DNA of 11,982 bases, from positions 1-11,982 of the forward strand of contig CBDUOH010000065.1 in the NCBI GenBank assembly GCA_965368815.1, written 5' to 3'. The DNA is from UBA5794 sp965368815 (GTDB taxonomy: Bacteria > Actinomycetota > Acidimicrobiia > Spongiisociales > UBA5794). The translations under genes and the position numbers were made by a program. The notes beneath the pieces are model-generated. The model was not told the DNA's origin and made no database searches. It saw only the letters and a program-made list of their open reading frames with translations. Shown in pieces: positions 6,648 to 11,982 of this stretch (positions are counted from its first letter, which is position 1; each line of letters opens with the position of its first letter).

Positions 6648-7415
6648 ATGGATACGGGTCTTGGCAACTTCAGGGTGCTGGTCACCGGCGGGTCCGGAGG
6701 GATCGGCGCAGCGATCTGTCGAGCCTTTGCCGATGAGGGTGCGGTGGTTGCGGTCCACTACCGCACGTCCGCGACCGCTCACGACCTCGCTGACGAGATC
6801 GGGGGCCACGCCTTGGCAGCAGAGCTCACGGATCCCGACCAGGTCGATCGGCTGTTCGCATCCGCGATCGAGGCGATGGGCGGGCTCGACATCTGCGTCG
6901 CCAACGCCGGTCGGTACCCAACGGGAGACCTTCCGATCTGGGACATGCCGATCGATCGATGGCGCGAGACGGTCGATACGAATCTGACGACGGCATTTCT
7001 GACGGCCAGGGCGTTCTTTCGACATGCGCGGACCACCGGGCGTGGATCGTTGATCCTCACCGGATCAACGGCAGGTCTGTTCGGCGAAGCCGGATCTGCT
7101 GATTACGCAGCAGCCAAGGGGGCCATCAACACCGGCCTGTTGCTCTCACTCAAGAACGAGGCGGCGCGGATCGGCGACGGCGTACGGGTCAACGTTGTCG
7201 CCCCGGGTTGGACCGTGACTCCACAGCGTGCCGAAGCAGGAATCGCCCCCGACCTCGTCGAGAGGGCGACGGCCACGATGGCACGCAAGACACTCGCGAC
7301 TCCCAACGACGTCGCGTCGCAAGTGGTCGTTCTCGCATCCGACACGCTCTCTGCCCACCAGACCGGGCAGGTCGTCACCGTGGCGGGCGGCATGGAGGGT
7401 CGGTTGGTTCCGTGA
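6648..7415 (+). CDS. Short-chain dehydrogenase/reductase (SDR), FabG-like
   Basis: A 255-residue classical SDR, an NAD(P)-dependent oxidoreductase with a Rossmann fold. Visible motifs are the glycine-rich cofactor loop TGGSGGIG (13-20), NAG (86-88) in VANAG, N112 in DTNLTTAF, the catalytic serine S140 in LTGSTAG, and the YxxxK pair Y153/K157 in DYAAAK. The PGW motif (VVAPGWTVT) and the ending GQVVTVAGGM are standard for the family. HYRTS at 37-41, where NADP-preferring enzymes carry a basic residue, hints at NADPH use, but weakly. The substrate is not identifiable; 3-oxoacyl-ACP reductase is the usual automatic name but nothing here supports fatty acid synthesis. The 3' end overlaps the class V PLP gene by four bases (GTGA), so the two products probably act together. 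Confidence 0.92.
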   Translation: MDTGLGNFRVLVTGGSGGIGAAICRAFADEGAVVAVHYRTSATAHDLADEIGGHALAAELTDPDQVDRLFASAIEAMGGLDICVANAGRYPTGDLPIWDMPIDRWRETVDTNLTTAFLTARAFFRHARTTGRGSLILTGSTAGLFGEAGSADYAAAKGAINTGLLLSLKNEAARIGDGVRVNVVAPGWTVTPQRAEAGIAPDLVERATATMARKTLATPNDVASQVVVLASDTLSAHQTGQVVTVAGGMEGRLVP

Positions 7416-8584
7416 TCGACGTAGCACGCCTCCGAGCAGACACACCGGGGGTCACGCACGTCAATCACCTCAACAATGCCGGCGCAGCTTTGATGCCGAC
7501 CCCGGTCATCGAAACGTTGCGTGGCTACATCCAAGCCGAGGCAACGATTGGCGGCTACGAGGCGTTTCGACAGGCCGTCGATGAGACAGAGGATGTGTAT
7601 GCCACGGTGGCCGAGCTGATCGGAGCCAAGAGCCATGAGATCGCGATCGTCGACTCGGCGACCACGGCATGGGACAAGGTCGTCTATTCCCTGCCACACG
7701 CCGAGGGAGACAGGATCCTCACAACGACGACCGAATACGGTTCGAACTGGGCAGCCTTCATCCAGTTGCAGTCACGCTTCGGTGTCGAGACGATCGTTGT
7801 ACCCGATGGCCCGACAGGTGAGATGGACATCGAGGCTCTCGCGACGATGATCGACGAACGTACGACGTTGATCACCCTCAACCACGTGCCGACGAACGGA
7901 GGGGTTGTCAACCCGGCTGCACAGGTCGGACGCATCGCCCGGGAACATGGTGTCCCGTTCCTCCTCGACGCATGCCAGTCGGTTGGCCAGATGCCGATCG
8001 ACGTGGCCGAGATCGGATGCGACTTCCTGACATCGACCTCGCGCAAGTTTCTGCGGGGACCCCGAGGTATCGGATTCGCCTATGTGAACGAGCAGTCGCT
8101 CGACGGCCTCAGCCCAGTGTTCGTCGACAATCATTCGACCATGGTCACCGACAGGACCATCACACTGCGCTCAGATGCCCGGCGTCTCGAGACCTGGGAG
8201 AAGTCGTGGGCCAACGTGCTGGGATTCGGAGTCGCGTGTCGATACGCCATCGACATCGGCGTCGATGCGATATGGGAACGGATCCGCGATCTGTCCGCGA
8301 CCATGCGGGCCGGCCTCGGGGTTCTCGACGGTGTTCACGTGTTGGACCGGGGAACCGTCAAGGGCGCGATCGTGAGTTTCACCGTCGATGGGAAGGAAGC
8401 GATCGAGGTCATGGACCGGCTGGCGAGGCAATCGATCAACGTGTCGTATTCGACCATCAACTCGGCGCCGTATGACATGCGGATGCGAGGGATCGATTCG
8501 CTCGTCCGGGCGTCCGTGCACGCCTACAACTCGGAGGACGAGGTGCAAACATTCCTCGACGCCGTCGCCACGATGGTCGAGTAG
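7412..8584 (+). CDS. Class V aminotransferase-fold PLP enzyme
   Basis: Encodes 390 residues of the class V PLP fold (cysteine desulfurases, selenocysteine lyases, kynureninase and isopenicillin-N epimerase-like enzymes). The N-terminal HLNNAGAALMP (19-29), TTTTEYGSNW (104-113), cofactor aspartate D186 in FLLDACQSVGQ, and PLP lysine K212 in STSRKFLRGPRGIGFAYV are all family landmarks. K212 sits in SRKFLRGPRG rather than the GHK block of true cysteine desulfurases, and the mobile-loop cysteine of IscS/SufS is not evident, so a sulfur-mobilising role is not supported. Start is GTG at 7412, overlapping the SDR stop as GTGA, with GGAGGG twelve bases upstream, a rather long spacing. The upstream extension would run in a shadow frame of the SDR gene. 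The reaction and substrate are unknown; coupling to an SDR suggests amino-alcohol or amino-ketone chemistry, which is inference. Confidence 0.88.
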   Translation: MIDVARLRADTPGVTHVNHLNNAGAALMPTPVIETLRGYIQAEATIGGYEAFRQAVDETEDVYATVAELIGAKSHEIAIVDSATTAWDKVVYSLPHAEGDRILTTTTEYGSNWAAFIQLQSRFGVETIVVPDGPTGEMDIEALATMIDERTTLITLNHVPTNGGVVNPAAQVGRIAREHGVPFLLDACQSVGQMPIDVAEIGCDFLTSTSRKFLRGPRGIGFAYVNEQSLDGLSPVFVDNHSTMVTDRTITLRSDARRLETWEKSWANVLGFGVACRYAIDIGVDAIWERIRDLSATMRAGLGVLDGVHVLDRGTVKGAIVSFTVDGKEAIEVMDRLARQSINVSYSTINSAPYDMRMRGIDSLVRASVHAYNSEDEVQTFLDAVATMVE

Positions 8585-8591
8585 CTGCTAC
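8581..8591. repeat. Perfect short palindrome holding both stop codons of convergent genes
   Basis: GTAGC-T-GCTAC carries the TAG of the class V gene (8582-8584) and, on the other strand, the TAG of the LCP gene (8590-8588). Only three bases separate the genes, so there is no room for a terminator outside coding sequence. Confidence 0.5.
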
Positions 8592-9628
8592 TTGAGCGGC
8601 TGGCCAGCGAGAAACGCGTCGATCATCGCCTGGGTCGTATCGATCGGAACCACATACGACCGTCCGTCTGAGCCCTGTGAGTTCTTGACGGGGAGCGTCG
8701 CAGCATCGATATCGCGGGAGTCCACGCCGAGCGCCTGGCGGCCGAGGTCGGCCATGAGCGCCAACGTGAGACCTTCGTCTGCCGTGATCTGATCGGCGAA
8801 TGTCGGCAGGAAGCTCGGTAGGTTGAACGCGCTTGATGGTGAGGTGACCTGCGAGAACAGGGCGATGAGGATCTGCTGCTGCCGGCCGGTTCGGGCGATG
8901 TCACCGCCCCCAGAGCTCGTCCATGTTCCGTTGATGTTCTCCGAGTAGTGCCGCGAGCGTGCATACGCAACTGCCTGTTCACCGTTGAGCGTATGCGTGC
9001 CTGCACTGGTCGAGAAGCCGGACTTCGAATCGCGTGCCGCGTACGGGAAGTCGATGGTGACCCCACCGAGCGAGTCGACAACCGCCCCGACGCCGGCGAA
9101 GTCGATCTCGACGTAGTGATGGATCGGAATCCCGAGCTGCTGCTGAATGGTGGTGACGAGTAGGTCAGGACCGCCGATCACGTAGGCAGCGTTGATGCGG
9201 TTCGTGCCCCCGCCCGGGATCTCAGACTTGAGGTCGCGGGGAATGCTGAGCATCTGGATACCGGAATTCTCGGTGAGGTGCGCCACCATCATGACGTCCG
9301 TTCGGCGGCCGGCAAACTCACCGAAATAGTCATCCCAGCTGGCTGGAAGGGTGGATCGGTCATCGACGCCGACGATGAGGAAGTTGGGTGACTGACCTGC
9401 GGCGATGGGCTGGACGTTGAGCGATGTCAGATCGGCCGCGGCAATGCGATCGATCTTGCTCTCGGTGTAGCTGAGGAACAGATAGCCGCCGAACACGGCG
9501 ACGACGAGCAGCGACAGGAGCCATACGACCAGCTTCTGGGGGAGGCTCCAACCGCGCTTCGGCTTCCTTCCGGGAGGCTGCTGCTCGATGGCGGGGATTT
9601 CAGGGAATGTTTCGGTGGTCCAGGGCAT
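8588..9628 (-). CDS. LytR-CpsA-Psr (LCP) family cell wall polymer ligase
   Basis: A 346-residue membrane-anchored enzyme of the LCP family, which moves lipid-linked glycopolymers onto peptidoglycan outside the cell. A cytoplasmic, proline- and lysine-rich N-terminus (1-32) leads to one membrane helix (about 33-53). The LCP domain follows: FLIVGVDD (83-90), RRTDVMMV (108-115), SIPRD (128-132) with the pyrophosphate-binding arginine, RINAAY, HYVEIDF (171-177), LNGEQAVAYARSRH (214-227) and DIARTGRQQQIL (243-254). All conserved charged residues I would look for appear present. It has no LytR_C extension. It is transcribed alone, divergent from ilvD. Start is ATG at 9628; no ribosome binding site is seen, and a TAACCT box lies nine bases upstream. 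In an actinobacterium this may attach arabinogalactan-like or teichoic-type polymers; the exact polymer is unknown. Confidence 0.93.
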   Translation of the reverse strand: MPWTTETFPEIPAIEQQPPGRKPKRGWSLPQKLVVWLLSLLVVAVFGGYLFLSYTESKIDRIAAADLTSLNVQPIAAGQSPNFLIVGVDDRSTLPASWDDYFGEFAGRRTDVMMVAHLTENSGIQMLSIPRDLKSEIPGGGTNRINAAYVIGGPDLLVTTIQQQLGIPIHHYVEIDFAGVGAVVDSLGGVTIDFPYAARDSKSGFSTSAGTHTLNGEQAVAYARSRHYSENINGTWTSSGGGDIARTGRQQQILIALFSQVTSPSSAFNLPSFLPTFADQITADEGLTLALMADLGRQALGVDSRDIDAATLPVKNSQGSDGRSYVVPIDTTQAMIDAFLAGQPLK

Positions 9629-9637
9629 CGAGATGCG

Positions 9638-9643
9638 AGGTTA
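9638..9643 (-). promoter_or_regulatory. Weak candidate -10 box (TAACCT) for the LCP gene
   Basis: TAACCT (9643-9638 on the minus strand) precedes the ATG by nine bases, which would give a leader of only two or three bases. The spacing differs from the six or seven bases seen elsewhere, so it is less certain. Confidence 0.3.
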
Positions 9644-9706
9644 GAAGACGAATCTGAGTAGCGGATGCACTTTCATCCCGAAGATTCCGTGGCGATTCGA
9701 GAGATG

Positions 9707-9712
9707 TACGCT
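9707..9712 (+). promoter_or_regulatory. Candidate -10 box (TACGCT) for ilvD
   Basis: TACGCT is followed by six bases and ATG 9719, the leaderless pattern. An upstream in-frame ATG at 9665 would place the box inside the coding region, so ATG 9719 is preferred. Confidence 0.5.
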
Positions 9713-9718
9713 GTTGCC

Positions 9719-11386
9719 ATGTCGAAGAAGATTCACTCCCAGGATGTAACGATCGGACCGGCCAAGGCAGGGGCTCGCGCGATGCTGCGGGCGGTCGGCC
9801 TCGGTGAGGACGACTTCGCCAAGGTACAGGTGGGGGTCGTATCGGCTGGCAACGAGGTGACGCCATGCAACGTCACGGGCCAGAAGCTCGCTGGCTTCGC
9901 GAAGATCGGCGTCCGTGAAGCGGGGGCTGTCGGGCTCGAATTCGCCACGATCGCCGTGTCAGATGGCATATCCATGGGTCACGAGGGAATGCGGGCCTCG
10001 CTGGTGTCTCGCGAGGTCATCGCGGACAGCGTCGAACTCGTCATGCACGCCGAGCGGTTCGATGCGATGGTGTCGATCGCAGGATGTGACAAGTCGCTTC
10101 CCGGAATGCTGATGGCTGCGGCCAGGCACAATCTCCCCTCGGTGTTCTTGTACGGCGGATCGAGCCTCCCGGGAAGGATCAACGGGAAGGACATCTCGAT
10201 CGTCGACGTGTTCGAGGGCATCGGTGCTCATTCAGAAGGTGCGATCTCAGACGATGAACTGCTCGCGATAGAGCAGAACGCCTGTCCTGGTGCGGGTTCG
10301 TGCGCAGGCATGTTCACGGCGAACACGATGGCATCCGTGGGTGAAGCAATCGGTATGTCCCTGCCGGGTTCGGCTTCGGTACCGGCCGTCGACAGCAGAC
10401 TCGATGACTTCGCCCGACGATCCGGCGAGGCTGTTGTTGCCCTTCTCGACAAGGGCATCCGGCCGAGGGACATCATGACGCGGGAGGCGTTCGAGAACGC
10501 CATCACCGTCGTCATGGCGCTCGGGGGTTCCACGAATGCCGTTCTCCACCTGATGGCGGTTGCCAACGAGGCGGGCGTCGACCTGACGTTGGAGGACTTC
10601 GACTCGATCTCGCGTCGGACCCCACACATCGGCGACATGAAGCCGTTCGGCCGATATCACATGGTGGATCTCGATCGCATCGGTGGTGTTCCCGTGGTGC
10701 TCAAGACGCTCCTCGACGCCGGTCTGCTCCACGGCGACGTGATGACGGTGACCGGCAGAACAATGGCCGAGAACCTTGCCGATGTCGTGCTGCCCGACAA
10801 CCAGGACGTGCTCCGACCCCTTGACAATCCACTCGCCCCCGAGGGTGGGATAGCCGTTCTGCGTGGATCGCTCTCACCCGAAGGCGCGGTCGTGAAGGTG
10901 GCCGGCATCGAGCTCGACGTGTTCGAGGGACCGGCGCGTGTCTTTGACGACGAGCAGCACGCACTCGAGGCGCTGTGGAACCACGAACTCCGCAAGGGTG
11001 ATGTCGTGGTCATCCGCTACGAGGGTCCGCGAGGCGGTCCGGGGATGCGCGAAATGCTTGCCATCACGGCCGCGATCAAGGGAGCCGGACTCGGCAAGGA
11101 CGTGCTGCTGATCACCGACGGTCGATTCTCGGGAGGAACAACAGGTTTGTGCATCGGGCATGTGGCGCCCGAGGCCGCACACGGTGGTCCGATCGGTTTG
11201 GTGGAGGAGGGCGACACCATTCGGGTGGACATCCCCAACCGTGAGATGTCCCTTGTCATCGACGACGCCGAGTTCGCACGCCGCCGTGATGCCTGGGTTC
11301 CCGCCGATCCCCGTTACACGACAGGTGTGCTCGCCAAGTACGCCAAATTGGTCGGTTCGGCCGAATCCGGAGCGACGCTCGGCTAG
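9719..11386 (+). CDS. ilvD: Dihydroxy-acid dehydratase
   Basis: Encodes 555 residues, the normal length for the enzyme that dehydrates 2,3-dihydroxy-isovalerate and its methylvalerate homologue in valine, isoleucine and leucine synthesis. The iron-sulfur cluster cysteines are C50 (EVTPCNVTG), C123 (AGCDKSLPGM) and C195 (PGAGSCAGMFTANTM), a three-cysteine pattern as in [2Fe-2S] DHADs. K125 in GCDKS is the carbamylated, magnesium-binding lysine of this family, and SDGISMGHEGM (81-91) supplies another metal ligand. C-terminal DGRFSGGTTGLCIGHVAPEA is diagnostic and separates IlvD from the sugar-acid dehydratases less cleanly, but MSKKIHSQDVTIGPAKAGARAML at the N-terminus matches IlvD. The gene stands alone, with no ilvBNC nearby. 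A strong hairpin follows it by nine bases. Confidence 0.96.
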   Translation: MSKKIHSQDVTIGPAKAGARAMLRAVGLGEDDFAKVQVGVVSAGNEVTPCNVTGQKLAGFAKIGVREAGAVGLEFATIAVSDGISMGHEGMRASLVSREVIADSVELVMHAERFDAMVSIAGCDKSLPGMLMAAARHNLPSVFLYGGSSLPGRINGKDISIVDVFEGIGAHSEGAISDDELLAIEQNACPGAGSCAGMFTANTMASVGEAIGMSLPGSASVPAVDSRLDDFARRSGEAVVALLDKGIRPRDIMTREAFENAITVVMALGGSTNAVLHLMAVANEAGVDLTLEDFDSISRRTPHIGDMKPFGRYHMVDLDRIGGVPVVLKTLLDAGLLHGDVMTVTGRTMAENLADVVLPDNQDVLRPLDNPLAPEGGIAVLRGSLSPEGAVVKVAGIELDVFEGPARVFDDEQHALEALWNHELRKGDVVVIRYEGPRGGPGMREMLAITAAIKGAGLGKDVLLITDGRFSGGTTGLCIGHVAPEAAHGGPIGLVEEGDTIRVDIPNREMSLVIDDAEFARRRDAWVPADPRYTTGVLAKYAKLVGSAESGATLG

Positions 11387-11395
11387 GAAGGGCGG

Positions 11396-11419
11396 AGCGG
11401 GCGACGTCGTCGACCCGCT
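11396..11419 (+). terminator. Strong hairpin after ilvD, candidate terminator
   Basis: AGCGGG (11396-11401) pairs with CCCGCT (11414-11419), and inside it CGAC (11402-11405) pairs with GTCG (11409-11412) around a three-base loop, with one bulged A. The ten base pairs make a stable stem nine bases past the ilvD stop. No T-run follows. Its 3' arm overlaps the place where the next gene's -35 box would lie (TCGACC, 11410-11415). Confidence 0.55.
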
Positions 11420-11433
11420 GGCTCCTCGAGGGG

Positions 11434-11439
11434 TAGAGT
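11434..11439 (+). promoter_or_regulatory. Candidate -10 box (TAGAGT) for the Rdx selenoprotein gene
   Basis: TAGAGT is followed by six bases and ATG 11446. A TTGACC-like TCGACC lies 18 bases upstream. This supports a real start codon ahead of the in-frame TGA. Confidence 0.5.
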
Positions 11440-11445
11440 GGCCCC

Positions 11446-11703
11446 ATGCACATCTCGATCGAATACTGCCAGGTCTGAAACTACACCGACCGTGCCGTGC
11501 GCATGGTGGAAGCGATTCTCGGGAAGTTCGGGCATGTCATCGACGACCTCACCCTCACGCCGTCCCGAGGCGGCGTGTTCGAAGTGATGGCAGGAGACCA
11601 GCTCGTCTTCTCCAAGAAGGAACTCGGCCGTCACGCTGAAGTCGGTGAGGTGCTCGACAGCCTCGATGCGGTGATCGGACCATCGACCGAAAGCGCCGAG
11701 TGA
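11446..11703 (+). CDS. Rdx family (SelW/SelT/SelH-like) selenoprotein with in-frame UGA selenocysteine codon
   Basis: Reading from ATG 11446 through a single TGA at 11476-11478 to the stop at 11701-11703 gives 85 residues. The N-terminus MHISIEYCQV-U-NYTDRA forms a first strand followed by a CxxU redox motif: C8 and selenocysteine U11. The rest matches the small thioredoxin-like Rdx fold: a helix (14-28), then LTLTPSRGGVFEV (35-47), DQLVFSKKELGR (51-62) and a final helix (66-76). SxGGxFEV and LVFSKKExGR are the strongest family marks I recognise. Rdx proteins are cytoplasmic thiol/selenol redox proteins of unsettled exact role. The only TGA lies exactly where family members carry Cys or Sec, and a SECIS-like hairpin follows. 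The ATG lies six bases after a -10 box, so the mRNA may be leaderless. A gene caller using TGA as stop would begin at GTG 11497 and lose the active site. The alternative, a pseudogene or a sequencing error, is less likely given the motif placement. Confidence 0.85.
11489..11507 (+). promoter_or_regulatory. Candidate bacterial SECIS element
   Basis: Bases 11489-11495 (ACCGTGC) can pair with 11501-11507 (GCATGGT), seven pairs including one G-U, closing the five-base loop CGUGC (11496-11500). The loop opens 17 bases after the UGA and has G at its second position followed by U. From what I know of bacterial SECIS models, a loop starting about 16-37 bases after UGA with G among its first two bases is what SelB recognises. 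The hairpin lies inside the coding region, as bacterial SECIS elements do. Confidence 0.6.
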
Positions 11704-11734
11704 ACGGACTCTGAGCGATACCTGTCGGGCGCCA

Positions 11735-11740
11735 TACACT
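11735..11740 (+). promoter_or_regulatory. Candidate -10 box (TACACT) for the zinc-ribbon gene
   Basis: TACACT is followed by six bases and ATG 11747, another leaderless arrangement. A weak CTGAGC lies 18 bases upstream as a possible -35. Confidence 0.45.
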
Positions 11741-11746
11741 CGCGTG

Positions 11747-11938
11747 ATGCCGCGCGGATACTCCAACACCATCCTCGTGACAGACCTCCTGAGTTCAGAT
11801 GGTCCGTTCACGCACATCGCTGACACATTCGTGTCGGCAGAATGCGCGGGTTGTGGTTCCGAACTCACGCACGACCCCCGCTACGGGGAATGGGGTTCGT
11901 ACTGCCCCACGTGTTGGGCCCAGACAAGAACTGCCTAG
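11747..11938 (+). CDS. Small zinc-ribbon protein, function unknown
   Basis: Encodes 63 residues that I do not recognise as a named family. The C-terminal half carries two knuckles, CAGCG (C33, C36) and CPTCW (C53, C56), spaced like a four-cysteine zinc ribbon or rubredoxin-like metal site. The N-terminal 30 residues (YSNTILVTDLLSSDGPFTHIADTF) contain no membrane segment or signal peptide. ATG 11747 is preferred over the adjacent in-frame GTG 11744 because a TACACT -10 box ends six bases before the ATG. It lies 43 bases after the Rdx selenoprotein gene on the same strand but appears to have its own promoter. Being short, it could be missed, yet the paired CxxC motifs, spaced stop and promoter argue for a real gene. 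A nucleic-acid-binding or redox accessory role would be guesswork. Confidence 0.65.
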   Translation: MPRGYSNTILVTDLLSSDGPFTHIADTFVSAECAGCGSELTHDPRYGEWGSYCPTCWAQTRTA

Positions 11939-11960
11939 TCGACCCAGGTCGGCAAACTTC

Positions 11961-11972
11961 TGTCCACGGACA
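11961..11972. repeat. Short inverted repeat after the zinc-ribbon gene
   Basis: TGTCC (11961-11965) and GGACA (11968-11972) are exact reverse complements separated by two bases, 22 bases past the zinc-ribbon stop. It could be part of a terminator that continues beyond the window edge, but the stem is short and no T-run follows. Confidence 0.25.
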
Positions 11973-11982
11973 CCTGTTCTCC

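Noticed and set aside
7412..8584. Class V enzyme as selenocysteine lyase or cysteine desulfurase linked to the selenoprotein
   Set aside because: The PLP lysine context and the absence of an evident mobile-loop cysteine do not support it, and the gene lies almost 3 kb from the Rdx gene with two other units between.
9665..9718. Alternative upstream ATG for ilvD adding 18 residues
   Set aside because: The extra residues are not part of the IlvD N-terminus and would include the -10 box; ATG 9719 starts the conserved MSKKIHSQDV segment.
11497..11703. Short GTG-initiated 68-residue gene
   Set aside because: It is the C-terminal part of the Rdx protein; its start lies within the SECIS-like hairpin and lacks a ribosome binding site, and it would lose the redox motif.
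1..11982. CRISPR, transposon, tRNA or phage elements
   Set aside because: No direct repeat array, terminal inverted repeats, transposase or integrase motifs, or cloverleaf sequence were seen on either strand.

Overview
The window looks like chromosomal DNA from a high-GC actinobacterium. An Acidimicrobiia-type lineage (Ilumatobacter or Microthrix relatives) is my best guess, but this is inference. Supporting signs are a LytR-CpsA-Psr wall enzyme, an F420-type split-barrel protein, DrrA-like drug/lipid exporter genes, 4-base ATGA/GTGA gene overlaps, and many genes whose start codon sits 6-7 bases after a TANNNT -10 box, as in leaderless actinobacterial transcripts. No mobile element, CRISPR array, tRNA or rRNA is visible, and almost all of the DNA is protein-coding.

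Layout. 1-107 (minus) is the start of a lipoprotein gene that runs off the left edge. 108-413 has no convincing gene but holds a perfect 8-bp hairpin. 414-2916 (minus) is a three-gene ABC-2 export operon (ATPase, permease, permease) with overlapping genes. Divergent from it, 3037-6162 (plus) is a compact operon of cystathionine beta-synthase, cystathionine gamma-lyase and the ribosome GTPase RsgA. 6192-6578 (minus) is a small PPOX/F420-type protein. 6648-8584 (plus) is a short-chain dehydrogenase coupled to a class V PLP enzyme. 8588-9628 (minus) is a LytR-CpsA-Psr protein. 9719-11386 (plus) is dihydroxy-acid dehydratase (IlvD). 11446-11703 (plus) is a small Rdx/SelW-like protein with an in-frame UGA, and 11747-11938 (plus) is a 63-residue two-CxxC zinc-ribbon protein.

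The most notable item is at 11446-11703. The reading frame is interrupted only by one TGA at 11476-11478, placed exactly to give a CxxU redox motif in a SelW/SelT/SelH-like protein. The UGA is followed by a stem-loop at 11489-11507 whose geometry fits a bacterial SECIS element. A standard gene caller would miss the gene or truncate it to a start at 11497. The organism therefore probably inserts selenocysteine; the sel genes themselves are not in this window.

Functionally, CBS plus gamma-lyase gives reverse transsulfuration (homocysteine to cysteine), and IlvD serves branched-chain amino acid synthesis. The LCP protein and the lipoprotein belong to the cell envelope. The SDR/class V pair is an uncharacterised two-enzyme unit.
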